64,000 nucleotides of DNA, taken from Mycocentrospora acerina (taxonomy: Eukaryota > Ascomycota > Dothideomycetes > Pleosporales). The stretch covers positions 124,001 to 188,000 of the forward strand of contig JAKUHH010000118.1 of the NCBI GenBank assembly GCA_022701365.1, in the 5' to 3' direction. Under the pieces are notes generated by a model. The model had not been told where the DNA came from. It worked only from the letters and a program-made list of their open reading frames with translations, and searched no databases. Numbering within the stretch: the first letter of the stretch is position 1; the number at the start of each line of letters is the position of its first letter. The position numbers were made by a program, and so were the translations under genes. Below are positions 22,019-33,283 of this stretch, piece by piece.

Positions 22019-24099
22019 AAAACTGCAGTTAAGGAGAGCTTAAGCGTAATGTGACAAAGTATGACGAGGACCGTTCGCACATTACATAGTGTTTGCCGCA
22101 TACCCGCGCTGTGCGTCGATGCGACTTAAGGGGGCGGTGGAGACCTCACTCAAAAAACCCGATATTGATCCACATTCCTGGGCTTGGCGAAAAAGACTTG
22201 TTCTTTCGGAGAAGCTTGGTTTGGTAAGAGTTTTCAAGGGCGGATGCGTGCGCTGCTGCTGTTGGCTGACTATGGGTCTGGCAAGCTGGTCGGCATGTGT
22301 GGACCATGCAGGGACTTGAGGTGGGGGATCATCGGAGGGGTTTCCTATATATATTTTTTTGGCTCTTTTTGGGCAACGTGTGAGGAGTGTGGTTTCCAGG
22401 ATACGTGAGGGGTAATTAGAAGGATGTGGTTGCCTTCGACTCTATATGGATGGTCAGGGTTATGCTTAGCCTTGCATGCATATATTGGTTGACTTTCAAT
22501 GTATATGTGGAATGAAATATAAACCCCTATAGCAAAGCCCGGACGAGGTCGGTGGAACTAAATGCCGTGCAACCTCAGAGACAGCAATGGAAAGGCACAT
22601 AAGCCTTGTAGCAGGTCACACGACCCCTACAACTTGTGCTTCCGCGGCATCGGAACGTCATGTCCCAAATATGCGTTCGCCTACGGTACATGGAAAGAAA
22701 CACTCGGGTTGCACCCGTCCAAAGGCTGTTCGATGGAGAACACGGAGTTTGCGGCGCACAGATTCACAATCCATGCGGAATATCGAGGTCTTGCGCTGTT
22801 TCTGTGTCATGAGTGGAGAGTGACGACCTCATCGATGAAGAGTTCGCCAGGGTGAGACAGGAACAGGACGTCGTGCAAACCTTAGCAGCGACGCTTGCGA
22901 GTCAGATGATTGGGATTCTTCAAGGTGCATTCATCCGGTTGAGGACGATGTTGGAAAAAAGAGCATGCAGATGTGGAGACGGATTCGGGAGCTACCCTAG
23001 CGCTGAAATTTAAGTTTAAAGTAAGTGTGATTCGATGCAGTCTCGTAACCGAGGGCTGCGTTTCATGTCATCATTGCCTCTGACACTGGAAATCTTGAAT
23101 TTGCTAAAAGTAGAAGCACACGACGGTGGAACGGTGGGCTGAGACGAGCGCTCGATATGGAAATAGTGTGCTCTATCTCGCCAAGCATCTTCCAAGAGCT
23201 GCTGGTTGAGCTTGTTCAAGGCTGTCCGCCGCCGACGATAAGCTGAGCAAGATGGAAAAAGCACCTACACACCATCAATACGGATTCTTTGTGTCGTCGC
23301 TTGACAATACGACCTGTGTAGCATGGCAGAACGCCTGACGATAACATGCTTGCAGGCCTTGACGAAGATGCATCGTGATGTTGCTGCAGGAATTTCAGAG
23401 GGCGATAATATTGCCGAGAAATGACGATGGGCGGCGAGTCGTCGTCAGCCTGTAACTCCACCGTTGTTTCAACGCTCCCGTACAATGCTCGGCAGTGTGG
23501 AACACCACAACCGCAACCTATTCTTGGTGAGCAGTTTGCCATTTCGAGAGCGCTCTGTCCACGGGTTCGACAATCGTCATTCTTTTATCCAAGACCTGGG
23601 TCGTGAGCGTGGCAGAGGAAGACTTGGTTCCTGCATGGGTGTGCCGCTCCCAAGACTGCTCTTCTCCCTAATGACACACTTGTTGTAGGCAGTGCGAATT
23701 CGAACTCGAATCCGCAGCGGGACCAGGGGTCTGCACCAGGGACCTGCAGTTTCTAGGCTCACCGGCTGCATGGGGCAAGACTTGGATGCGCCATGGTGCC
23801 AACGGCGCGAGTCAAGAATAGGTCGCGCTTCGACAGGGTGCCTCATTGGCAGTGGGTCTTTACCTGCATTCATAAACGCAGGCTGCCTGCAACTAGTAAT
23901 TTCTTTGTTGTATCTACTTCCTGTCCAGAACATAATTCCGTCGCCTTTGTTGCGTACTGCCTTTCGTTATCCTTCAAGGACCTACAGTGTATAGTCTTTG
24001 ACTTTCACTCCTCACGCTCGCTAGCTCTTAATCCTCTTCTACAACAACCCCTTACTTAACATTCTTAATATCGACTGGAACGATTTTCTTCAAAATAAA
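22019..24099. other. 2-kb gene-less stretch upstream of chitin deacetylase
   Basis: Short open frames occur on both strands, none with family features or a sensible splice model. It probably holds the PLC-like 3' end and a long promoter. A CT-rich leader (CACTCCTCACGCTCGC) lies close before the chitin deacetylase start. Confidence 0.5.
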
Positions 24100-26360
24100 A
24101 TGCTCTTTTCGACTGCTCTCGCCGCTATTGCGGCTGTAGCCCCACTTGTTAGCGCCCATGGAAGCTCCCCCATGCCCAAGATTGTTGGTCTGAATCCGAG
24201 AGACTTGAAGGCCAGAAACCTTCTCAGCAGCCTTGGAGCACGTATTCCAGAATTCCGCGACTTCCACCAAAAGCACGGAGCCTTGCACCGCCGCCAGGAC
24301 GACAGGGAGTGTGGCCAGAACATTGGTTCCTGCTCTGCCGGCCAGTGCTGCTCCCAATCAGGCTGTATGTATTACTCCATCTTGCATTGATGATTAACTA
24401 CTCATACGTTACAGACTGTGGAACAACTGATGATTATTGCTACTCTCCTGGCTGTGACTACGCACATGGCCCCGGGTGCCCAGAAAACGTCACCCCCGGT
24501 GGTACCAACACATCCTCCGTTGCCCGTACCAAGGTCGGTTCTGTGCAGTATGGCGGCGCTGGTATCTACAACTGCGTCAACCCTGGAACTGTTGCCCTGA
24601 CCTACGACGACGGCCCACAGAAGGATTACACCAGTCACATTCTGGATACATTTGCAAAGTACCCCGGTTCCAAGGCCACCTTCTTCATCACTGGCAACAA
24701 CATCAACAAGGGTCAGATTGACACGACCCCCGAATACGTCAGTGTCATCAAGCGCATGGATTCCGAGGGTCACCAGATCGCCTCGCACACCTGGACTCAT
24801 TTGGACCTTGGCCAGATCTCCTCCATTGATCGCAAGCAGCAGATGTGGAAAAATGAGATGGCTCTTCGCAACATTGTTGGCAAGATTCCCACCTACATGC
24901 GCCCACCTTACTCCAGCTGTGACGCTGCATCTGGCTGCGAGGCCGACATGGCTGCACTTGGTTACCACGTTACCTACTTTGACGTTGATACCGATGACTA
25001 CAATCAGGATAACGCAGTAGATATCCAGAAGTCCAAGGATTGGTTCAAGGGCAACATCACCAAGGGAAACGCTGCTGCTGCCAGTGCTGAATGGCTTGCG
25101 ATTGGACACGACATCCACTACCAGACTGCATACAATCTCACCGACTTCATGCTCGCCACTCTCACTGAGCTCGGCTACAAGGCTGTCACTGTTGGCGAGT
25201 GCCTTGGCGACCCCGTGGCTAACTGGTACCGTACCGCCGGCGGCGCTGGCTCTACAACCACCCAAGTAAGTTTATAATCCTTTGTGCTTAGTGCCTTTTC
25301 CCGAGACATTCCAAGTCTTGAATCACCTGAAAGTTACGCAAGTCTTGTATGTCTTAGCTTTAAGCTTAGCTACCTGACCGAGTTTCCCAAGGACTCCAGT
25401 GGCTCCACAAGCGAAGTCAGCCTGCAAGAGTAACAGTACAAATTTGCTGAAGGCGTCTTGACTGGCGATGTCATTCATGACTCGTACCGAAAAATGGCTT
25501 CTCCTCCAACAGCTTTTGCGTCATTCGTGTTTTTACTGTCTGCGTCTTCTAACGCAACTTTTCAAGGTCTCCTCTTCTACCGCAACCCGTTCTACTTCGG
25601 CCCCTGTTTCGACGGCGACATCCATTAGCACTGACGCAACCTGCGGCGGTACAGGCGGCAAGTGAGTTACTACCAATCCTTTCATCTCCTTTTCTTATAT
25701 TGATCATCTTGTAGGACCTGCAAAGGAAGCACCTTTGGCAACTGCTGCAGCGTCAATGGATGGTGTGGCTCGACATCTGACTACTGTTCAACCGGCTGCC
25801 AATCTGCATTTGGCACCTGTGGAAGCAGCTCGGCTTCTTCTGTCGTGAGCAGTGCCACAGCCTCTCCCTCTACCTCCTCCACCCCGAAAACCGTCTCCAC
25901 CGACGGCACCTGCGGAGGAACCGTCACTTGCCAGGGCTCAACATTCGGAAACTGCTGCAGTCAGTACAACTACTGTGGTACTACCGTCGACCACTGCAAC
26001 ACCGGATGCCAGTCCGCTTTCGGAACCTGCGGTACCAGCTCTGCTGTAAGCCCATCTTCCATATCTACTAAAGTCTCTCTTTCCACCACTCTTCTTTCCA
26101 CCATCAAGCCTTCTTCTAGCACCAAGTCTTCTTCAACCACCATCAGCACCAGTACTACCGCTATCAAGCCCTCTTCCACTGCTACTGTGCCAGCCACTAA
26201 GCAAGTATCTAGAGACGGAACATGCGGAGGCAAGAATAATTACACTTGCACCGGCTCTACGTACGGAAACTGCTGCTCGGCCCTCGGCCGCTGCGGCTGG
26301 ACAGTACTATCCTGCTCCAACTGGATGGGCTGCCAATCCGGATTCGGTACATGCTCCTAG
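24100..26360 (+). CDS. Secreted chitin deacetylase with four CBM18 modules
   Basis: CE4 polysaccharide deacetylase that converts chitin to chitosan at the cell wall. Exons 24100-24364, 24415-25265, 25567-25661 and 25715-26360 give 618 aa. A signal peptide (MLFSTALAAIAAVAPLVSA) is followed by a propeptide-like stretch ending HRRQDD, a possible Kex2 site. CBM18 no. 1 begins RECGQNIGSCSAGQCCSQSGYCG. CE4 motifs: TYDDGP (151-156, metal Asp153/154), HTWTHLDL (His213, His217), RPPYSSCD, FDVDTDDYNQD, IGHDIHYQ. After a Ser/Thr linker come three further CBM18 repeats, each with CGG...GSTFGNCCS...CG...GCQSAFGTC spacing, the last ending GFGTCS. Intron 3 is 301 nt and may contain an alternative last exon. 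Confidence 0.92.
25392..25433 (+). other. Possible alternative last exon of chitin deacetylase
   Basis: Within the 301-nt third intron a CTGAC branch-like site and a CCCAAG acceptor precede 13 in-frame codons (DSSGSTSEVSLQE) and a stop at 25431-25433. Used instead of the exon at 25567, this would end the protein after the catalytic domain, at about 385 aa with one CBM18. Seen only as sequence signals. Confidence 0.4.
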
Positions 26361-27068
26361 GTATCCAGTATTTCTCAATTCCCTATCTATTTCTTCTCCT
26401 TCTGTCACAGAATCCCAGACTGGGGGTTAAGATCAGGCGCAGCCAGAGTCGATATTTGGCAACCATAATGTTTATGACGACTTGTTTGAGATTTTGTTTT
26501 TAGCATTTGGTTTCTGCATCGCAAAGTACAGCACTATCATTTGTTTACCCATTTCTTGTATTAGGCGTCGTGTGCACATGGCGCGACAGGTGAAAAAGAA
26601 AAACGAGATTGCCTTGGGGCTGTAATTGGATGAAGGATGTAATGTGATTCCGGTCAAGAGAGCGGGGTCAAAATCCAATGTACATATACGCCTGTCGGCA
26701 GAACAGCTTTTTTGGAGGCTTATAAAAATTAACGTTTTCTATCTGTTATCATTTCTTCAAGTATGACTATGGGTGCTTGCCTGCTGCGTGATCGAGTTTG
26801 AGATACGAAATGATAGTAACTTGGCCTCCTTCTGGTAAGGAAATGAAATGCAAGGTACGTCAATCGGGCTGCTGTGAAAGGATGTAAACAGTAGTCGCGG
26901 ATTATCGGCCACGGACATTCTCAGATAGTGCATGCTACACCGGTCATACCGCCAGCAGAGCTCTTCTTGGTACATTCAGAATGCTCAAAAATATAAAACC
27001 TAGGAACAAAAGAGCGCAGAGCAAGATGATTGGAGACTACCGAAATTGGAGGTACCACTCTTGCCATG

Positions 27069-27164
27069 GATGGGGGAAACTTAATAATTACTAAGTAATT
27101 ACTAAAGTACTAGATTTCGCCTATGTAGGTTTAAAGAGTTAGTAATTACTAAATCACCCCCATC
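27069..27164. mobile_element. 96-bp MITE-like inverted-repeat element
   Basis: The ends GATGGGGG and CCCCCATC are exact inverted copies. The next 17 nt inward (AACTTAATAATTACTAA against the complement of TTAGTAATTACTAAATC) pair at 14 positions after a short gap. The element also contains the palindrome TTAGTAATTACTAA. No coding capacity and no clear target duplication. Confidence 0.45.
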
Positions 27165-27432
27165 TATGACTCCTGCCGAGATTCATGCTTTGGTGCAAAA
27201 CCGTTCTCTTTGACATGGCTGTATTGCAAACACAAGGCCTTGAGTACCTGAACAGGCGATGTAAAGGGTAACTGAAAGGACTTCACAGAAAATGCCTATG
27301 CGACCAACCAATTACAATGTCTATCTTCCTCGCTAAAAACAAGGAATCACGTGTGCATCTAACTTTTCCTCACCGCACTTTCGTGAGCTCTAGTCGCAGA
27401 GGGATGACAATTCGCGAAAAAAAAAGATGGCA

Positions 27433-27513
27433 TGCCCTCTGCCAGAATCGAACTAGCGATCTTATCATAGCATAGAATACTAGTGATACGCTTTACCACT
27501 AAGCCAAGAGGGC
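27433..27513 (-). tRNA. tRNA-Thr (anticodon AGT), intron-containing
   Basis: Acceptor GCCCTCT pairs with AGAGGGC, with discriminator A. The D-arm is GCTTAGTGGTAAAGC. Anticodon stem TATCA pairs with TGATA; the loop CTAGTA carries anticodon AGT with an intron of about 9 nt after position 37. T-arm GCTAG-TTCGATT-CTGGC contains one T-G wobble. A T-run follows on the transcribed strand (A-run at 27418-27425), a Pol III terminator. Confidence 0.9.
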
Positions 27514-28514
27514 GAGTCAACTGAAGCAGTTGTTGGCTTGTGAGTTGTCGACAAAATTGTGTGTTTATATTTCAATCTCACAACTGAACAGTCGTCTCCT
27601 CTAACATATAGGTCTCCTATTTTTCAGTTTTGCGTAGTGTGGGGGCGTCGTGAATAGCTAGGTGGCGTTGGGCGTCCGTATTCGAGTACTGTTAATCTTC
27701 CTCTTGCTGGCTGAAGTCTACAGGCCCCTATTTCTCTTTCTCTTGTCTTACATGTTTTTTTCTTTGCGAACTTGATTTATTGTGCAAATGATGTGTCATG
27801 GGACCGTGCCCGTAAGACAAATGCGCTCCTGCGTCGTGGCCTCTGCGTCAGCAATACAGTCACATTGCGTGCCAGGAGACGGGTATCTTGATCGGACAAT
27901 CGCATGTGATAAATATAAACGGCGACGTCTTCCAATGACGATCTGGCGGTGCTGCACGAGCACGTTTCCCGGGGCTATCCGTTGAATCTGGGGGTGGAGT
28001 AACCACTTAGGGCAAGTCTTTTCAGATGATACCCGCCAAGGCCGGCTTAGGTTAGAAATCCATGGTTTGTTCGTCGCGCACACCCTTTTCACCTTCTCAA
28101 ACGCGACTCCTCACGCCTCGACCCCAAACGCCGACAGCCAGGACCGACACCTGGCTCTTTACATCCACACCCGCCTATCCTCAAATCGACCATCTATGGG
28201 CTCTGCTTCTGCCTCCGCGACCGCCTACTTCACCGCTCCCATCACGCTGGTAGACATTGTATTTCCATATACTGCTTTGGCCTCGGGACTCGACAAGACG
28301 GACGCCTCCTTTGCGTCTCGGGTTTGCTGTGTAGGGGACTCGGGTCCGCCGTGAAAGGCGGACGGTAAACTTGGATAGCAATAGTCCCAAGTTGGATGTG
28401 CGCGACTTTCCGAGAACATCAAAAAGCACGTAGGCTAATGGGTCTGTGAAGCATTATATTGCGACGTGATAGAGCAGAAACTCTTTATTGCACATCCTCG
28501 AAACAACCGCTCTC

Positions 28515-30269
28515 ATGGCGATTTTCACCTTCGACCACGACGACGCGCAGCTGGCGACAGCGAAGGCGCAACAAGGCCTTGAGCCTTCCCTGAACGACGG
28601 CGATGACGTCTTTGCGCCTGAGAAGATGGACGTGGACACATCGAAAATGCCCCTCCATGTGGGGACCCCGCCTATCGATATCGCGTCCCCACTTCCCAGG
28701 CGCGCAGTGCAGCCCGCCCTCGAGACCAAGCAGCAAGCGTCGGACCGCTTGGATTTTGACATGGTCCTGAAGAAGGCGCAGAAGAACAAGAAGAAAAAGA
28801 AAAAGGCCATGAAGTCTGGCGCGCTAGCGGGCAACATCACGCGTGGTTTCCATACGCCCATCACCTCTGGTGGGGAAGAGTCGGATTTTTCCAGGGCTGC
28901 GACCCCTCGATTTGGACCGGCTGTCTCTGGTCTTCCGAGCGTCACCAGCAGCCCCGCACTGAGGCCCGTGTCTGCAGCCGGCGGTATCAGCAACCTGAAA
29001 GCCCAGCTCGAATCACTCAACATTTCTTCCAGAACTGACTCGCCAATAAGAGGCTATCCTTTGTCCAGGGTCGCGTCAGGCCTCTCCAGCAATGCCAGCA
29101 TGTCAGGACGCGACAGTGACAGCGATCGTACTGAGATGGAGAGCTACGAAGTCAACTTTGATGAAGACTTTAGTCTCGACGCGAATTCCAAGTCGTCAAC
29201 TATGCTCAGCAGTGACATGGCGCGCAAAATGACTGCGGAAGACTTTGAGCCCTTGATGTGTCTTGGAAAGGGTAGCTACGGTACTGTTTTGCTTGTAAGG
29301 CAGCGGGGCACGGGCCGTCTGTTTGCTCAGAAGCAGTTCAAGAAGGCCTCCATCACGGTGCACAAGAAGCTGATTGAGCAAACCAAGACCGAGCGCACCA
29401 TCTTGGAGTCCGTCAACCGACACCCGTTCATTGTCAACCTTTACTACGCGTTTCAGGACCACGAGAAGCTATACCTTATTCTCGAGTATGCGCAGGGAGG
29501 AGAGCTGTTCCACCACCTCGCCGCTGAGCGCATGTTCACAGAGGATGTCACAGCTTTCTACATGGCTGAAATGGTGCTGGCGCTGGACCATCTCCACCGC
29601 ACCGTTGGCGTCATCTACCGCGATCTGAAGCCCGAGAACTGTCTTCTGGACTCTGAAGGTCATCTCCTCCTGACGGATTTTGGCCTCAGCAAGGTGTCCC
29701 TCGACGAAGACAACCCATGCCGCTCTTTCCTCGGTACAGTCGAGTACATGGCTCCCGAAGTCGTGCAGGGCATTGATTACGGCGCGGCCGTCGACTGGTG
29801 GTCCCTGGGTGCTCTGGGCGTCGATCTTCTCACTGGAAACCCCCCCTTCACAGGCAACAACAACGCCAAGATCCAAGAGAAGATTGTCAAGCAGAAACTA
29901 GCTCTCCCCTACTACATGAGCGCCGACGCAAAGGATCTCCTCACTCGTCTTCTGCGGAAAGAACCCAAGAAACGTCTTGGTTACAACATGCCCAAGGACC
30001 TGCAGACCATCAAAAGCCATCGCTTCTTCCGTAAGATCGACTGGAAGAAACTCCAAGCTCGCGAACTGGAGCCGCCGATCCAGCCTCTCATCACGGATCC
30101 CGAACTCGCTGAGAACTTTGCGCAGGACTTTACTGACCTGCCACTCAGCCCTGTTCTTATGAAGAAGGGTCTGGATGACTTTATGAGCGATGCGCCGTCG
30201 AATCCTTTTGGTGGGTTTAGCTTCGTGGCTAGCTCAAGTCTGCTTGAGGCTGGGGAGTGGGGATATTAG
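28515..30269 (+). CDS. AGC-family protein kinase (S6K/Psk1-like)
   Basis: Ser/Thr kinase of the S6K-like AGC group, which acts under TORC1 in yeasts and moulds. The first ATG, at 28515, gives 584 aa, intronless. About 240 N-terminal residues are low in predicted structure and contain the basic run KKAQKNKKKKKKAMK. The kinase domain runs from about 243 to 515: GKGSYGTV loop, catalytic Lys in FAQKQFKK, YRDLKPEN (Asp370), TDFGLS (Asp388), RSFLGTVEYMAPE activation segment (Leu where most AGC kinases have Cys), DWWSLG. The C-tail has a turn-motif-like LPLSP and a hydrophobic motif FGGFSF with the regulatory Ser. No C2 or PH domain, so not PKC, Sch9 or Akt. Confidence 0.9.
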   Translation: MAIFTFDHDDAQLATAKAQQGLEPSLNDGDDVFAPEKMDVDTSKMPLHVGTPPIDIASPLPRRAVQPALETKQQASDRLDFDMVLKKAQKNKKKKKKAMKSGALAGNITRGFHTPITSGGEESDFSRAATPRFGPAVSGLPSVTSSPALRPVSAAGGISNLKAQLESLNISSRTDSPIRGYPLSRVASGLSSNASMSGRDSDSDRTEMESYEVNFDEDFSLDANSKSSTMLSSDMARKMTAEDFEPLMCLGKGSYGTVLLVRQRGTGRLFAQKQFKKASITVHKKLIEQTKTERTILESVNRHPFIVNLYYAFQDHEKLYLILEYAQGGELFHHLAAERMFTEDVTAFYMAEMVLALDHLHRTVGVIYRDLKPENCLLDSEGHLLLTDFGLSKVSLDEDNPCRSFLGTVEYMAPEVVQGIDYGAAVDWWSLGALGVDLLTGNPPFTGNNNAKIQEKIVKQKLALPYYMSADAKDLLTRLLRKEPKKRLGYNMPKDLQTIKSHRFFRKIDWKKLQARELEPPIQPLITDPELAENFAQDFTDLPLSPVLMKKGLDDFMSDAPSNPFGGFSFVASSSLLEAGEWGY

Positions 30270-31694
30270 GTTTTGCATATTGTTGAAGTGAGTGGAAAGT
30301 TGTTGATTTGATAGTTTTGTCTATAGTTTTTGTTTCCCGTTGCTGCATCTCAGCGCGTTTTGGTCTATTGCTCTGCGTTATAGATGGGTGGTCGTATTGC
30401 CAGTGTCGTAGACATTAATCATTGCTTTGCTTGACTTTCTCGCCTCATTTCATGTTGTCATCAGTTGTTCAAAGTCCGTGGTAAATCATAAATGCATTAG
30501 TTTTGGGACATGTTTAATGATATGAAGTAATTCTTACAGTGCGGTGAATGGTAGTAACTCATGGCTTCATTCTCGACCTATGTTGGCTGTAACACAGAAC
30601 ATCAAGTGTAATGACGTGATACAGGGGGGGTGGCAATTTGGGGATAATTCAAATCTACATCAAATATCAACATTGGATAACCCAGTGACCGTTCAGCTCC
30701 GTGTACAGAAGGCCTATCATATGGAAGTGAAGGACATTAAAGACGTTGTTACTGCAGCAGCCGATAGAAATACTACAGGTTCGAGGATGTTACTGCCTAC
30801 TGTCAACGTCATTTGCAAAAAGCGCAGAAGTCATTCAAAGCTTTTCGGAAGGGAGTAGAAGCTTGATACTCACTACATAGCCTCAGATACAATATAAGAC
30901 AACGACAACACAAACTAGACCTTGCAGAATACAGACTTGACGATCGCTGTATGCAGGTGATGCACAATATGACTGAAGAACAAGGTACTGAATAAAAAGT
31001 TTTTGCCAACGATGATAAAATGATGTATGATGGATATAAGTCTTATAGTGGTACACAACACTCACTAAGAATTAAATCAGGATAAGAGAGGATTTGTGAG
31101 AGCAAAGTGAGCTTGGTGGAAGTAAAGTGGGACCTGCACATGCATCATGACTGGACTGAACTGGATTTGCCTCCAGGAGGTGATTTTATCCATGCAAACA
31201 ACGAAAAAGTAGAAGATGAGTACTTCCATTATGACAAATTAGTATACTCATGACATCAATCAGTGTCTTCTGTTCCAACAGAAGCTTCATGTATTTGCTA
31301 TCCATTCGTGCCACATGCTTGTATTCTCTGTCGCCATTATGATTCAGAACAATTCGCTGGAATAGTTGTAACCATAACTCCCCAGTCCAACCATTCAAGA
31401 CTTCAGTTGCTATATACTCTACACTCTCACTCCGACTTCGGTACATTGATAAGCCTTTGGGAGTACCCAACGCTTCACTCTCGTAATAGAACTTTCGAGA
31501 ACTCACCCCGCCTTGCTCCTCTATGTTTGATAGGTTAAGCCTCTCTCACCGAGATTAAAAGTCTGGCACCAAACGCACTAGCGTGTTAGTGACCAACCTT
31601 TCCCTACTATAAGAAGGTGCCCGATCCTTCGCTTGCACCACATCCTCAAAAGTCTTTTGTTGCTTTCTGTTTAAAATGTCGGCTCTGATTTAAA
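30270..31694. other. Gene-poor AT-rich region
   Basis: A 92-codon frame from ATG 30580 to 30858 matches nothing I recognise. Frames near 31186-31538 start at non-ATG codons. No RNA gene was seen. Confidence 0.45.
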
Positions 31695-33283
31695 ATGTCT
31701 CGGTACTTCAAAAAATTCTTTTTTTCCTCCAAAAAGTCGGTAACTTCTCAAAAACTTCTCAATTCTCTCATGCTCTCAAAGTTTTCATCACCTCAACACT
31801 ATGAAAGTTTTTTTTAAACAACTCTCGCCTTCAGCAAAAAATTCAAAAATGTCCAACAATTTGAATTGTCTGCCTCAGCTCAAAATTTTATCAACAATCC
31901 AAAAGTTTCGAAATTTCAGCAAGACTTATCGTCTCAGGGTCATCAAGCTCTGCTCCATCAGCATCACTTGCGCCGAAAGGCCAAAAGATGACTTTGTTTG
32001 AATCTTTTTTATGCTACACATACTCCTCGTAACAAAGCTCAGTCCCCAAGCATCCAAGCATCCCTCCGCCTCCTATCGGGACCTCTGTACCTCATGGTGT
32101 GTCGGAGCTTTGCAAATGGCTCGATCAAGGAGATCTTGAATTGAACCAGCATCTTGCCGAGACCATGGCCTTTGCTGGAATCACGAGAGAAGATATCGAG
32201 GGCTACAGCCGGAACCCACAAAAGGCTCCCAAGCTCCAGATTAGCGATGATGAGTGGGATGGAACCGTTAGTCCAATCACTGAAAAAGAAATCAAGAGCT
32301 GGTTCAACAAATCCGATGCTGATTGCATTCTGGAAGGAGTAGATTTCTCTTCTCCTGATGGGCCGAAGTTGAAGAAATGTAGTGATCCACGGCACGATCA
32401 AGCTGTCGCCCTCGCATCACGGAAGGACGAACTTGAAATGGAGGTTGAGTCGCTCTCATTGTAAAAGAAGCAACTCAACGCCGATATTGAGCTTCTCTGT
32501 TCACAGAAGGGTAGACTTGAGACAGACCGAGAGCACATTAGCGTCGACGTCAAGTCTCTCAATTCACGGATGAACGAGATCTCGGTACAAAAAGATAATC
32601 TCGACGCTTGCATTGAGTCTCTGGCATATCAAAAGAGGGAGCTTGAGACGCAGAGGGAGCAGATTAGCACCAACGTGAAGTTTCTTACTTTACAGACGAA
32701 CGAGGTCCTAGTACGAAAGGATATGCTTGAAGCCTAAGTCAAGTCTCTTGCATCGCAAAAGAGTGAGCTTTTAGTACAAAAAGATCGACTCGACGCTCAC
32801 GTTGAAACTCTGAAGTCACAAAAGATCAAGGTCGAGGCAGGTAGAGAACAATTCAGTACTCACGTTGGATTCCTCGAGCTACAAAAGAGTGCGCTCTCGC
32901 TCCAGAACGAGCAACTTGACACCCACGTTGAGTCCCTCGAGTTGCAAAAAAGGAATCTTGAAGCATGCGTTGACTCTCTTGCGTCGCAGATGAGTCAGCT
33001 CTCACTCCAGAAACAGCAGCTTGGCGCCGACATCGACTCTCTTGCGTCTCAAGAGGGGAGACTTCAAGCAGAGGTCGGGTCTTTTGTATCGCAGAAAGTT
33101 GAACTCTCACTTCAGAAAGGAATTTTTGGCGCCCACGTTGAGTCTCTCGGATCACAAAAGGAGAGACTCCAAGTAGATGTTTAATCTTTTGCATCACGGA
33201 AGGGTAGGCTTGAGGAAGTAGTAGCGAAATATCACGCGGCCAATACCAACCAATATACACCATTGTTTAATGTGAGACTATGA
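31695..33283 (+). pseudogene. Broken coiled-coil repeat gene
   Basis: An ATG at 31695 opens a Lys/Ser/Phe-rich frame that is stopped by TAA at 31815 and can be followed to about 31940, where the coding sense moves to another frame (via a lost intron or an indel). After a TAA at 32030 that frame runs SVPKHPSIPPPPIGTSVPHG into an acidic region, then a long heptad coiled coil built of 21- and 14-residue modules of type SLxSQKxxLxxQKxxLxAHVE. TAA codons at 32462, 32735 and 33182 interrupt it with no frameshift. The last segment reads SFASRKGRLEEVVAKYHAAN and stops at 33281-33283. It looks like a once-functional structural protein gene; unrecognised introns could remove some stops. Confidence 0.55.
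32465..33229 (+). repeat. Tandem 63/42-nt coding modules (heptad repeat)
   Basis: About a dozen modules encode 21 or 14 residues each, both multiples of seven. They start with SL(A/G)SQK-like blocks and end with (A/T)HVE or DVK-like blocks. The lengths keep the coiled-coil heptad phase. Confidence 0.75.

Larger units (their letters stand above)
26361..28514. other. Gene-poor region with tRNA and hairpin element
   Basis: It contains the inverted-repeat element at 27069-27164 and tRNA-Thr(AGT). No credible protein gene: frames near 27782-28430 lack family features. Confidence 0.5.

Noticed and set aside
22562..22855. 97-codon frame in the 2-kb gap before chitin deacetylase
   Set aside because: No motif, no credible signal peptide and no partner exon; likely chance.
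30580..30858. 92-codon ATG frame after the AGC kinase
   Set aside because: Composition is protein-like, but I could not link it to any family or to neighbouring exons.
31186..31506. 106-codon minus-strand frame
   Set aside because: Its first codon is GTG inside GTGAGT, a donor-like site, and no upstream exon was found.
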